DNA of 20,928 nucleotides from Thermoplasmata archaeon (lineage in GTDB: Archaea; Thermoplasmatota; Thermoplasmata; GCA-020350865), in assembly GCA_020351895.1 (NCBI GenBank), contig CP070672.1:1842989-1863916 (forward strand). The letters run 5' to 3'. Both the position numbers and the translations under genes were made by a program. Under the pieces are notes generated by a model, which saw only the letters and a list, made by a program, of their open reading frames with translations, was not told where the DNA came from and searched no databases. This document shows, one piece after another, positions 1 through 6,637 of this stretch (the first letter of the stretch is position 1; every line of letters begins with the position of its first letter).

Positions 1-2
1 GA

Positions 3-77
3 AACTGTCCGGCCTATAAAGAGGAAAAATGTCTGGGCTGTCCTGCAACTGGGGTATACAAGGGCTGGTTCTATTGA
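3..77 (+). CDS. C-terminal end of a cysteine-containing protein (partial)
   Basis: Frame 3 is open from the window edge to a TGA at 75-77 and gives 24 residues ending in GVYKGWFY. Three cysteines (residues 2, 10 and 13 of the visible part) sit in a CPAY...CLGCPA pattern, which looks like a real protein tail with a metal or Fe-S site rather than chance. The rest of the gene lies outside the window, so neither family nor function can be named. It is the only plus-strand gene left of the oxygen-defence cluster and converges with it. The 100 bases between its stop and the next gene end (178) show no further gene. Confidence 0.5.
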   Translation, partial: NCPAYKEEKCLGCPATGVYKGWFY

Positions 78-177
78 ATCTATAACAAGCTAAAGCCACT
101 CAATTATATTATAAATTACAGTAAAGGCTCTCATGAACTCCCATTCGTGGAGCATAACTTGGTTTGTGTATAATTCC

Positions 178-636
178 TCAATATGCTTCTGTAAGGAAAA
201 ATTCGTCGTACTCTATTTCAAGACGCAATTTGTGCTTTGCCTCTTCCTGAGCCAGTCCAAGCATAAGTGATTTGATATTGCCATCTTCTGTGGTTGTCGC
301 AAGGTCTGTGTAGAGCTTGAAGGACGCTTTTTCCTTCTTCATTGCCACAATCAGGGCTTCCTGATAATCCATCTCCTTGTTTGGTGCAACATCCACAAGG
401 TAATCCCCGATCTTGAGGTCCGTGATTTTCTGCTCCACTGGCATCAATTGTTTTCCTTCTTTTACTCCCATTAGTTTTTCCTTGTGCTTTGCCTCCTCGG
501 CTGCGAAGCCCTCGAACACCTTACGCATGGCCTCTCTGTCCATCTTCCCAGCTAGATCGATATAGAATTTGTTTGCTTCTTCCTCTTTTTCGATTGCGAA
601 ATCCAATAATGCGTCCACAGATTCAAATGCTGTCAT
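178..636 (-). CDS. Two-bundle rubrerythrin-like diiron protein (paralog D), no rubredoxin domain
   Basis: Ferritin-like diiron protein of the rubrerythrin superfamily (COG1633 type), 152 aa. Two helix pairs are visible: E18 with E48-x-x-H51, and E102 with E132-x-x-H135. That is a complete set of Glu/ExxH diiron ligands. There is no C-terminal CxxC rubredoxin domain, so electrons must come from a separate carrier; several rubredoxins are encoded in the same cluster. The ATG at 636 is preferred because GGAGGATGAGAGA lies just before it; a TTG nine codons upstream would overlap the end of the rubrerythrin gene. It is the last gene of the putative 18-gene operon, 20 bases after rubrerythrin. Expected role by family is peroxide reduction or iron/oxygen chemistry in the cytoplasm; the true substrate is unknown. 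Confidence 0.88.
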   Translation of the reverse strand: MTAFESVDALLDFAIEKEEEANKFYIDLAGKMDREAMRKVFEGFAAEEAKHKEKLMGVKEGKQLMPVEQKITDLKIGDYLVDVAPNKEMDYQEALIVAMKKEKASFKLYTDLATTTEDGNIKSLMLGLAQEEAKHKLRLEIEYDEFFLTEAY

Positions 637-656
637 TCTCTCATCCTCCGTATCTA

Positions 657-1232
657 TTACCAATTCTCCCCGAGAAGCTCGAAGTATTCCTGCTCATGTC
701 TGCATGCTGGGCATATATCAGGCGCTTCGGGGCCTTCATGAAGATAGCCGCAGTTGAGGCAGCGCCAGACAACTGAGTCGTCCTTCTTGAATACCTTGCC
801 AGCCTCCACATTCGCCAGAAGACCCAAGTACCTTTTTTCGTGCTGCTTCTCTGCAACAGAGATGTTTTTAAATGCTGCAGCGACTTCTGGGAAACCATCG
901 GCCTCTGCATCGGCAGCAAAATCCTGATAGAGCTTAGTCCATTCGAAATTCTCTCCGGCTGCAGCAGCCTTGAGATTTTCAGCTGTTGTACCAATTACAC
1001 CCGCTGGGTATGCTGCTACGATCTCGGCATCCCCACCTTCCAGGAACTTGAAGAACCTCTTTGCATGCTCTTTCTCCTGATTTGCTGTCTCCTCGAATAT
1101 CAATGATATCTGTACAAATCCGTCCTTTCTGGCCTGGCTTGCAAAGTAGGTGTATCTGTTTCTTGCTTGCGACTCACCTGCAAATGCCGCTAATAAATTT
1201 TTTTCTGTCTTTGTTCCTTTCAAACTTGGCAT
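657..1232 (-). CDS. rbr: Rubrerythrin (diiron peroxidase with C-terminal rubredoxin domain)
   Basis: Classical rubrerythrin, 191 aa, the usual family length. The N-terminal four-helix diiron domain shows E20, E53-x-x-H56, E94/E97 and E128-x-x-H131. The C-terminal rubredoxin domain has C158-x-x-C161 and C174-x-x-C177. Rubrerythrin reduces hydrogen peroxide to water in the cytoplasm of anaerobes, taking electrons through its FeS4 site from NAD(P)H-linked rubredoxin systems. The start is supported by GGAGG seven to eight bases before the ATG. It lies 20 bases downstream of the small winged-helix gene and 20 bases upstream of a rubredoxin-less relative. This is the only cluster member with both domains fused. 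Confidence 0.97.
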   Translation of the reverse strand: MPSLKGTKTEKNLLAAFAGESQARNRYTYFASQARKDGFVQISLIFEETANQEKEHAKRFFKFLEGGDAEIVAAYPAGVIGTTAENLKAAAAGENFEWTKLYQDFAADAEADGFPEVAAAFKNISVAEKQHEKRYLGLLANVEAGKVFKKDDSVVWRCLNCGYLHEGPEAPDICPACRHEQEYFELLGENW

Positions 1233-1252
1233 ATTTTATACCTCCATTAAAT

Positions 1253-1435
1253 TCACTTAGTTGGTGCCCAAAAACATCTTTTCGGGGATGACACCTTCCC
1301 CTTTTCCTTCAGGCCCTTAATGGCCTTGGAAACTTCTTTGCTATCGATACCTGTCATCTGCGCAACATCACCTGGCCTAACAGGTTTTCCAGCTTTCTTC
1401 ATTGCTTTTAATACTGTTTGTTCTGTTGTCGCCAT
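1253..1435 (-). CDS. Small winged-helix DNA-binding protein
   Basis: A 60-aa basic protein reading as a minimal winged helix: helix 1 (TEQTVLKAMKKAG), a helix-turn-helix (PGDVAQMTGIDSKEVSKAIKGL) and a wing (KGKVSSPKRCFWAP). The ATG at 1435 is chosen because GAGGTGA precedes it; a longer frame to 1459 would put the ribosome site inside the gene. The single cysteine (C54) is in the wing. Similar small proteins occur in anaerobic archaea and bacteria, but I know of no assigned target. Sitting inside the oxygen-defence cluster between peroxiredoxin and rubrerythrin, it is a candidate autoregulator; that is inference. It could also be a structural nucleic-acid-binding protein. Confidence 0.8.
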   Translation of the reverse strand: MATTEQTVLKAMKKAGKPVRPGDVAQMTGIDSKEVSKAIKGLKEKGKVSSPKRCFWAPTK

Positions 1436-1468
1436 ATCATTCACCTCGAAATTTATCATATTATAATT

Positions 1469-1921
1469 TTACAACTCCAATTCTTTGATCTTGTCAATAA
1501 CGTCTTCAGCATGCCCCTTCACATTCACCTTATCCCAGACATGCCTTATGGTTCCGTTTTTATCCACTAAAAACGTTGTCCTTTTTGCGGATTTACCGCC
1601 CGGTTTACCGACTCCACATGCATCACATAGAATCTTGTTTTCATCGGAAAGCAAGGTAAAGTTCAGGTTGTACTTGTCCATGAACTTCTTATGGGATTTC
1701 AGACTGTTTGTGGAAATCCCGATTATCTCGGTGTTCATTTCATCGAACTTGGTCTTGTGATCCTTGAAATCCTTGGCCTCTATTGTACATCCCGGTGTGT
1801 TGTCCCTTGGATAGAAGTATACAACCTTGTTCTTGCCTTTGAAACTTGAAATGGATCTTTCACCATCAAGGGAATCAGCCTTTAGATCAGGGAATTTATC
1901 CCCTATTTTCAACTTTACCAT
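1469..1921 (-). CDS. Peroxiredoxin, Bcp/PrxQ family
   Basis: Thiol peroxidase of 150 aa, typical length. The thioredoxin-fold core and the peroxidatic motif are clear: YPRDNTPGCTIEAKDF with Cys45, plus conserved Thr42 and Pro43. Most two-cysteine Bcp proteins have the resolving Cys five residues later; here that position is Lys50, so that disulfide cannot form. Two other cysteines, C99 and C102 (CDAC), might resolve the sulfenic acid, or the enzyme may work as a one-Cys type. It reduces peroxides in the cytoplasm using thioredoxin- or glutaredoxin-type donors. The start follows an AAGTGATG ribosome site. Neighbours are diiron proteins on both sides, in keeping with peroxide defence. Confidence 0.95.
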   Translation of the reverse strand: MVKLKIGDKFPDLKADSLDGERSISSFKGKNKVVYFYPRDNTPGCTIEAKDFKDHKTKFDEMNTEIIGISTNSLKSHKKFMDKYNLNFTLLSDENKILCDACGVGKPGGKSAKRTTFLVDKNGTIRHVWDKVNVKGHAEDVIDKIKELEL

Positions 1922-1942
1922 AACATCACTTTTAAATTCATT

Positions 1943-2443
1943 TCACTTTGGTGGAATCCATCTTCCTTTTTCCTGTAGGCTTTTGAGATTATCACTCAAA
2001 ATTACAATGTGGTCTCTTTCGAAATCCGCCAACCTCTTAAAAAGGTCCCTTGTCTTATCATCATCACTTATCTCTATATTACTTTCATAGAACTCGATTG
2101 AGCGCATTTCCAATTGGATGGCATAATCCAGGGCCTTTTGTGGATCAAAATCTTTAAACAAATCAGGTAGATCCTTTTGTTCAAGGAATATCTTCTCCTT
2201 TCCTAACAATGAAATGTCCACCTTGGGCTCCTCATCAAAATCCTGCATTTTGGTAAGCTGCCTGTCGTACTCCTCCTCCAACCAATTTATATGATCGATT
2301 TCTAATTTTCCGAGATAAGAGACTAGTCTCTGACCCTCGACATCCGGTACAAATTCCCTCATATTGTAGTAGAAATCATATCCGAATTTTTCTATCTCAA
2401 TAGCTTGAAGCAAAGCACCAAGAGTTTTATCTACATCTGTCAT
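1943..2443 (-). CDS. Two-bundle rubrerythrin-like diiron protein (paralog C)
   Basis: Ferritin-like diiron protein, 166 aa, no rubredoxin domain. Ligand motifs are complete: E18 with E48-x-x-H51 in the first half, E112 with E142-x-x-H145 in the second. The two halves are joined by an acidic linker of roughly 45 residues (about 60-105). The ATG at 2443 follows an AAGTGAGATC ribosome site. Sequence divergence from paralogs A, B and D is large outside the helix motifs, so these are old duplicates and not a recent tandem copy. It ends with WIPPK, without the charged tail of the others. Role by family: reduction of peroxide or oxygen, or iron handling; not assignable further. Confidence 0.88.
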   Translation of the reverse strand: MTDVDKTLGALLQAIEIEKFGYDFYYNMREFVPDVEGQRLVSYLGKLEIDHINWLEEEYDRQLTKMQDFDEEPKVDISLLGKEKIFLEQKDLPDLFKDFDPQKALDYAIQLEMRSIEFYESNIEISDDDKTRDLFKRLADFERDHIVILSDNLKSLQEKGRWIPPK

Positions 2444-2477
2444 GATCTCACTTCCATTTCATATTCTTTTAAATCTT

Positions 2478-3008
2478 CTACGCACCACTAGCCAAATCGA
2501 ATTCCTTGAAGTCGAACCAGTATCCAGGCCCGCTAATGTAGTCGATCTCGGCCTGGACGATCATCTTGTGGCCCTCTTCGATCTCAACGAAACGAGCAAA
2601 CAGTTGCTGCCCTTCCTCTGGAAGCTCCCTCACCATTCTTTTGTAGAACTCGCTGGTTTCAGTCTCCAATTCAAGTGCGTTTCTCAGCATACGCAACTCG
2701 GAACTGTGATGTTTCTCGGAGCTGTGAATCTGGGCTTTGCCCTTTAATTTGCTCACCTCACTTTCAATGAGCTCCCTGGGTGGCACAACACTGCCAAGGG
2801 TCTCTGTGACTATTTTACCAGTCTTCCGCCATAGATCAAGTCTGCTTTCCAAGTAATCTAAATGTTCTTGCTCCTCTTTTGCCAGTGCACCCAGAACGTG
2901 CTTTCCAGCAGGATCTGTAGCTTGGGCTTCCGCCTCCTTGTAAACATCCCTAACTCTACCTTCGAAATCTATGGCAGTTGTAATCGCCTCTTCTATACTC
3001 ATACTCAT
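2478..3008 (-). CDS. Two-bundle rubrerythrin-like diiron protein (paralog B)
   Basis: Ferritin-like diiron protein of 176 aa. First bundle half: E16 and E46-x-x-H49. Second half: E115 and E144-x-x-H147. The C-terminus GYWFDFKEFDL is a conserved-looking aromatic tail seen in rubredoxin-less rubrerythrin relatives of anaerobes. Start at 3008 is supported by GAGGTG five bases before the first of two close ATGs (the second, at 3002, is also possible). The linker at about residues 85-108 is rich in Lys, His and Ser (SSEKHHSSE), giving a local histidine cluster not seen in the other paralogs. The gene is 17 bases downstream of paralog A. Confidence 0.88.
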   Translation of the reverse strand: MSMSIEEAITTAIDFEGRVRDVYKEAEAQATDPAGKHVLGALAKEEQEHLDYLESRLDLWRKTGKIVTETLGSVVPPRELIESEVSKLKGKAQIHSSEKHHSSELRMLRNALELETETSEFYKRMVRELPEEGQQLFARFVEIEEGHKMIVQAEIDYISGPGYWFDFKEFDLASGA

Positions 3009-3025
3009 TCAAACACCTCGATTAT

Positions 3026-3520
3026 TCATGGACCAGCATGCATCATTGGCCACATATCTTCGTACTGTTCAAAGTCCAAAGCGTTCTTTCTCTCTATCTC
3101 GAGAATCTTGTCATGCCCCAACTCCATTGTGGCGAAGTAATAGAGCATTTTCTTTACATCAGAGTCACCGGAAAATATCTCTGCAAGACCGAAATAGAAT
3201 TCGTTTGCCGCCATTTCCGCCTCCATGGCACTCTCCAAGACCTCGCTTATGGGTACGGTCTCGCTGTAGACTTTTATCTGGGGCATTGGAACGAATGTGG
3301 TTTTGGGAAGTACGATTTCTTTGTTGGGAAACTCCTTCTCAAACAAGGATCCAATGAATGCCCGATGCTTCTCCTCTTCTTCGGCCAAGAATTTCAACCT
3401 GTCTTTTAGGTAATAGTTCTTTACCTTATCAGCCAAACTCAGGTATATCTCTTTTGCGTCCACTTCGCTTTTAAGAGCCGTAAGTATCAATTCCTCTTTG
3501 CTGTACTTTTCCAGGTCCAT
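3026..3520 (-). CDS. Two-bundle rubrerythrin-like diiron protein (paralog A)
   Basis: Ferritin-like diiron protein, 164 aa from the ATG at 3520. Ligands: E19 with E49-x-x-H52, then E102 with E133-x-x-H136, so both helix pairs are intact. A GGGGAT ribosome site precedes the chosen ATG. A GTG at 3547, overlapping the ferritin stop by four bases, would add nine residues and cannot be excluded. No rubredoxin domain is present. The C-terminus is Met-rich (MWPMMHAGP). It directly follows ferritin, so iron delivery or release is a reasonable alternative to peroxide reduction, but this is inference only. Confidence 0.87.
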   Translation of the reverse strand: MDLEKYSKEELILTALKSEVDAKEIYLSLADKVKNYYLKDRLKFLAEEEEKHRAFIGSLFEKEFPNKEIVLPKTTFVPMPQIKVYSETVPISEVLESAMEAEMAANEFYFGLAEIFSGDSDVKKMLYYFATMELGHDKILEIERKNALDFEQYEDMWPMMHAGP

Positions 3521-3543
3521 TTTTATCCCCAATACTATCACTT

Positions 3544-4059
3544 TCACTCATTTTTTGAGGCAGGAGGAGTGAAAATCCGCTGGCCAAGCTCCTGATCAAG
3601 CAGTAAAAGCCCGCTTCCATCGGTTCCTATGAGCTCCAGCTTCTTCAGCACCTCGTTTGCGGAAGCCTCCTCCTCCACCTGCTCGGTTACGAACCATTGT
3701 AGGAAATTGTTGGTGGCGTGATCCTTTTCTGAAATTGCCAGTTCGACAAGATCGTTTATCAGTCCTGTTACCTTCTGCTCATGGGAATAAACATGTTCGA
3801 AAGCAGCTTTGGGTGATTCCCATTCCTTTTGGGGTCCTGCAATCTCCTTCAAAGTCACTCGTCCTCCACGCTCGTTTACAAAGTCATAGAACTTCATTGC
3901 ATGCATTAGCTCCTCCTGAGCCTGAACCCTCATCCAGTTGGCGAATCCAGCAAGATCGGTTGACTGGAAGTACGCTGACATGGACAGGTAAAGATAGGAG
4001 GAGTAGAGCTCGGCATTTAGCTGCTCGCACAGAGCATCTTGAATATTTTCTTTTAACAT
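3544..4059 (-). CDS. ftnA: Non-heme ferritin
   Basis: Ferritin of 171 aa, close to bacterial and archaeal FtnA length. Ferroxidase-centre residues are all visible: E17, E50, H53, E94 and Q127, within helices [23 protein letters not shown] and TEQVEEEAS. It oxidises ferrous iron and stores it as a mineral in a 24-subunit shell in the cytoplasm, which limits Fenton chemistry. The start follows a GAGGAAGAGAAG ribosome site. It lies 30 bases after superoxide reductase and is followed by the rubrerythrin-like genes, linking iron storage to reactive-oxygen removal. Confidence 0.97.
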   Translation of the reverse strand: MLKENIQDALCEQLNAELYSSYLYLSMSAYFQSTDLAGFANWMRVQAQEELMHAMKFYDFVNERGGRVTLKEIAGPQKEWESPKAAFEHVYSHEQKVTGLINDLVELAISEKDHATNNFLQWFVTEQVEEEASANEVLKKLELIGTDGSGLLLLDQELGQRIFTPPASKNE

Positions 4060-4089
4060 CTTCTCTTCCTCTTTGTATCACGATTCCTC

Positions 4090-4485
4090 TCATTCCAATT
4101 TTAATTCAACTGCCGATGACCACAATCCGTGGATATTGCAGAAGGAAGTAGCCAATATGGTTCCTGGTTTGCCTGTTTTTAACGTGGTTTGGACCTCGGG
4201 TTGCGTATAAATCGAGCTCGTGTTCGGTCCCTCAGTGGAAGCCCCGTGGGACGAGAATTCGAACTTCCCTATTGTGTGCGGGAACTTCTCTCCATCGGGT
4301 AGGAAGTATACCTCTATCCATTCTATATGATGTTCGGTTGTATTTGGATGAGGAATCTCCTTTCCCACAGTCACAACAAGGCGAGTGGGCTCGTCCTTCT
4401 TCGCTGGCTTTGGCAGTTCTATTGCCGGTACATGCTTCTCCTGTTTCCAATCTGCGCTTTGAAATAGCTCCTTTATCTCTCTCAT
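4090..4485 (-). CDS. sor: Superoxide reductase (neelaredoxin type, single iron)
   Basis: 131-aa superoxide reductase without an N-terminal desulforedoxin domain. The iron ligands of the family are present: H18 in the EKHVP motif (E16 and K17 are the catalytic Glu/Lys pair), H46 (IPHPN), H52, C116 and H119 (CNIHGLW). It reduces superoxide to peroxide with electrons from rubredoxin, avoiding oxygen release. The ATG at 4485 is preferred because GGAGGTG lies six bases before it; the frame is open to 4566, but the extra residues do not resemble the family. The upstream gene encodes a separate desulforedoxin-like protein, so the two domains of desulfoferrodoxin may be split here. Peroxide made by this enzyme would go to the rubrerythrins and peroxiredoxin of the same cluster. 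Confidence 0.97.
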   Translation of the reverse strand: MREIKELFQSADWKQEKHVPAIELPKPAKKDEPTRLVVTVGKEIPHPNTTEHHIEWIEVYFLPDGEKFPHTIGKFEFSSHGASTEGPNTSSIYTQPEVQTTLKTGKPGTILATSFCNIHGLWSSAVELKLE

Positions 4486-4517
4486 TTTTTTCACCTCCAT
4501 ACAAATATTTTTTAACA

Positions 4518-4528
4518 TTCTAATAAAT
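4518..4528 (-). promoter_or_regulatory. Possible internal TATA box before superoxide reductase
   Basis: The largest gap of the cluster (4486-4535) is AT-rich and on the minus strand contains AGATTTATTAG. An archaeal start about 25 bases downstream would fall near 4499, leaving a short leader with GGAGGTG. This suggests that superoxide reductase, ferritin and the genes after them could also be transcribed separately. The match is short and unverified. Confidence 0.3.
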
Positions 4529-4535
4529 CTTAATT

Positions 4536-4688
4536 TTATTTGACTCTCTTCATGGGCATACCGCAACAGTACGGTGCGCTGCTCGGCTCCTCATCGAATT
4601 CGATGACATTGCAGGCACAATCGTCACCACATTCGCACTCGTATTGAACCGGTTTATCGCTCACGGAACATCCGCATGTTTCACACAT
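4536..4688 (-). CDS. Cysteine-rich desulforedoxin-like protein 1 (50 aa)
   Basis: Small acidic protein with nine cysteines (C2, C5, C7, C18, C20, C24, C26, C41, C42). The start MCETCG and the end PYCCGMPMKR reproduce the CxxC...CCGxPM pattern of desulforedoxin and of the N-terminal domain of desulfoferrodoxin, which binds one FeS4 iron. Between these, an inserted CECGDDCAC segment adds four closely spaced cysteines plus C7, so a second metal site is possible. A GGAGGTG ribosome site precedes the ATG. The second copy at 6930-7082 is identical at 40 of 50 residues, with all cysteines kept. The gene precedes superoxide reductase by 50 bases and follows IscU by 19. Electron donor or metal carrier are both possible; the role is inferred. 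Confidence 0.85.
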   Translation of the reverse strand: MCETCGCSVSDKPVQYECECGDDCACNVIEFDEEPSSAPYCCGMPMKRVK

Positions 4689-4707
4689 ATTTCTTCACCT
4701 CCTTTAT

Positions 4708-5172
4708 CTATGATTTTTCTTCAGGTACTTCACATTGATGACAATCATCGGCGCAACTCTCTCCTTTGGGCGCATCATCGTCCACGAGCTCCCCCTTCTT
4801 CCTCTTATAATCCCTTATTGCTTCATGAAGTGCATCTGCAGCCAGATTGGAGCAGTGCATCTTCTTTGGAGGAAGGCCATCCAGTTCATTGGCAACGTCA
4901 TTTCTCGTGATCTTCATGGCCTCATCCAACCTCATTCCCTTAGCAAGTTCCGTCACCATGCTGCTTGTGGCAATTGCCGAGCCGCAGCCAAAGGTTCTGA
5001 ACTTTATATCTTTGATCTTATCGTCTTCTACATTAATGAAAATCTCCATTAGGTCTCCGCATACCGGGTTTCCCACCTTGCCGTATCCGTCTGCATCTTC
5101 GATTTTTCCCACATTCCTTGGATTTGTGAAATGCTCCATCACCTTCTTGCTGTAACCTATCTGTTCTGCCAT
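4708..5172 (-). CDS. iscU: Fe-S cluster scaffold IscU/NifU-N family, with Cys-rich tail
   Basis: 154-aa scaffold for Fe-S cluster assembly. The three conserved cysteines and the aspartate are present: C38-G-D40, C63 (FGCGSA) and C107 (MHCSNL). Residues 1-125 match the IscU fold. The tail from about residue 128 is acidic and carries C140, C144 and C147 (CxxxCxxC), which standard IscU lacks. The ATG at 5172 is chosen because AGGTGA precedes it by five bases; a GTG three codons upstream overlaps that site. It lies 12 bases after the IscS-like gene, the usual partner order, and before a Cys-rich protein. Clusters made here could serve enzymes damaged by oxygen. Confidence 0.95.
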   Translation of the reverse strand: MAEQIGYSKKVMEHFTNPRNVGKIEDADGYGKVGNPVCGDLMEIFINVEDDKIKDIKFRTFGCGSAIATSSMVTELAKGMRLDEAMKITRNDVANELDGLPPKKMHCSNLAADALHEAIRDYKRKKGELVDDDAPKGESCADDCHQCEVPEEKS

Positions 5173-5184
5173 CCGAATCACCTA

Positions 5185-6342
5185 CTAATTAGACAGGGGC
5201 GAAAGCTCCCTCAATCTTTCCACTGTTTCTTTCACAGCATTTACAATTATGGGAACCTGCTCGGGCTTGTTGGACCTTCCCAGGGTAAGAACCATGGAGC
5301 CATGGGCTTCCTCGTGTTTCAAACCTATTGCCAGAAGCACATGGGATGGTTCCAGAGTTTTTGAGGAGCAGGCTGAGCCAGTTGACACCTGAATCTTATA
5401 CATATCCATGTTTAACAGTATGCTCTCCCCCTCGATATGGCTGAAACGAAAGCTGGCGTGATGGGGCAACCTTTTTGTTGGATGCCCTGTGAGGTACGAC
5501 TCTTTTAATTTTAATATACTCTCTATAAGTTCATCACGTATTTTTATGAGACGGTTGCTCTCCGCATCCAGCTCCTCTTTTGCTATCCTTGCAGCCTCCC
5601 CCATGCCTGCTATGGCAAACAGGTTCTCGGTCCCTGATCGAAGACCGCGCTCCTGCCCCCCACCTGGTAATACTGTCTGAATCCTTACTTTGGGATGGAT
5701 ATACAAGGCCCCTGCACCCTGGGGCCCATACAGATCATTTGAGGATAACGTTAAAAGATCGATATTGTCTTTTTGCACATCAATTGGAATTCTGCCTGCC
5801 GCAGCAGTTGCATCTACATGGAGGTACAGACCCTTTTCGTGTACCAAATCGCTTATCTTTTTTATGGGTTCTATTGTTCCTATTTCGTTGTTGGCATATA
5901 TGATCGATGTGAGCGTTGTATTTTTTGAAAGAACTTCATTCAGCTTATCCAGGTCAACTAAACCTGTGGAGTCAACAGGGACGAGGGAAAATTTGAAACC
6001 TTCCTTAGAAAGAGCCTTCATGGGGTTGAGAACAGACATGTGTTCGATTGCACTTGCTGCAATCTCCTTTCCCTTTTGTATGTTTCTTTGGGTACAACCC
6101 CTGATTGCCAGGTTATTGGCTTCTGTTGCCGATCCTGTGAAGATGATACTGCTCTCCTTCTCGGCATTTATGAGCTCTGCAACTTTTTTCCTGGCGTCCC
6201 AAAGAACCTTTCTTGATTCGATTCCAATTGAGTGCAGTGACGATGGATTTCCAATGTTGTTTACAAGAAATCCTTCTGCAAACTTCAATACCCTGGGTTC
6301 AATAGGCATGGCGGATGCGTGGTCAAGATAAATCGCCTCCAT
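5185..6342 (-). CDS. iscS: IscS/NifS-family protein lacking the PLP lysine (atypical cysteine desulfurase)
   Basis: 385 aa, full length for NifS/IscS class V aminotransferase-fold proteins. Conserved features: H101 (IEHMSV), N152 (YANNEIGT), D177, and the catalytic cysteine loop with C324 (TGSACSS). Two cofactor residues are changed. The Schiff-base lysine of the SxHK motif is Asp203 (LSSNDLYGPQG; codon GAT at 5736-5734), with its neighbouring His replaced by Asn202, and the PLP-contacting Gln after DAT is Ala180. Without the lysine it should not release sulfur from cysteine in the normal way. A similar lysine-to-aspartate IscS is known from Archaeoglobus fulgidus, where the protein lacks desulfurase activity but its cysteine can ligand an IscU-bound cluster. 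GGGAGGAG precedes the ATG. Confidence 0.93.
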   Translation of the reverse strand: MEAIYLDHASAMPIEPRVLKFAEGFLVNNIGNPSSLHSIGIESRKVLWDARKKVAELINAEKESSIIFTGSATEANNLAIRGCTQRNIQKGKEIAASAIEHMSVLNPMKALSKEGFKFSLVPVDSTGLVDLDKLNEVLSKNTTLTSIIYANNEIGTIEPIKKISDLVHEKGLYLHVDATAAAGRIPIDVQKDNIDLLTLSSNDLYGPQGAGALYIHPKVRIQTVLPGGGQERGLRSGTENLFAIAGMGEAARIAKEELDAESNRLIKIRDELIESILKLKESYLTGHPTKRLPHHASFRFSHIEGESILLNMDMYKIQVSTGSACSSKTLEPSHVLLAIGLKHEEAHGSMVLTLGRSNKPEQVPIIVNAVKETVERLRELSPLSN

Positions 6343-6378
6343 ATTCTCCTCCCTTATCTATCGAATACCATATAAATT

Positions 6379-6621
6379 CTACTTCGACTTCTTTATGAAG
6401 AAAGTTAAAATGGTACCTTCTTTTTCGAATTTCAATATCTCATGCCCAGTCCTTTTGGCCCACCGGGTAATGTCCTCTTCTGCAGCCGGGTCGTCCGCTT
6501 CCACTTTCAGCACCTGACCCAATTCGATCTTATCGATCTCCTCTTTGGTCCTGGCAATGGGAATAGGGCAATAGAGGCCCACACAGTCCAGTTCTGCATC
6601 AGCTACTATTTCCGTACTCAT
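6379..6621 (-). CDS. TusA/SirA-family sulfur carrier protein
   Basis: 80-aa TusA-like protein. The family motif LDCVGLYCPIP is at residues 12-22, with C18 as the sulfur-carrying cysteine of the CPxP motif and an extra C13. The rest (VLKVEADDPAAEEDITRWAKRTGHEIL) matches the two-layer fold of the family. Three ATGs lie in a row (6627, 6624, 6621); the last is best spaced from the GAAGG ribosome site, but any of the three could be used. Proteins of this family pass persulfide sulfur, or hold low-potential thiols. Here it sits 36 bases upstream of the lysine-less IscS, so it might bring sulfur to IscU or IscS by another route; that is inference. Confidence 0.9.
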   Translation of the reverse strand: MSTEIVADAELDCVGLYCPIPIARTKEEIDKIELGQVLKVEADDPAAEEDITRWAKRTGHEILKFEKEGTILTFFIKKSK

Positions 6622-6637
6622 CATCATACCTTCTTTC

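Noticed and set aside
3521..3547. GTG start at 3547 for rubrerythrin-like paralog A
   Set aside because: It would overlap the ferritin stop, but no ribosome site precedes it, while GGGGAT precedes the ATG at 3520; kept only as an alternative.
4486..4566. N-terminal extension of superoxide reductase
   Set aside because: GGAGGTG stands directly before the ATG at 4485, and the upstream residues overlap the end of the Cys-rich gene and do not match the family.
5690..6331. Open frame of 213 codons on the plus strand within the IscS-like gene
   Set aside because: Antisense shadow of a full-length conserved gene; no ribosome site and no recognisable domain.
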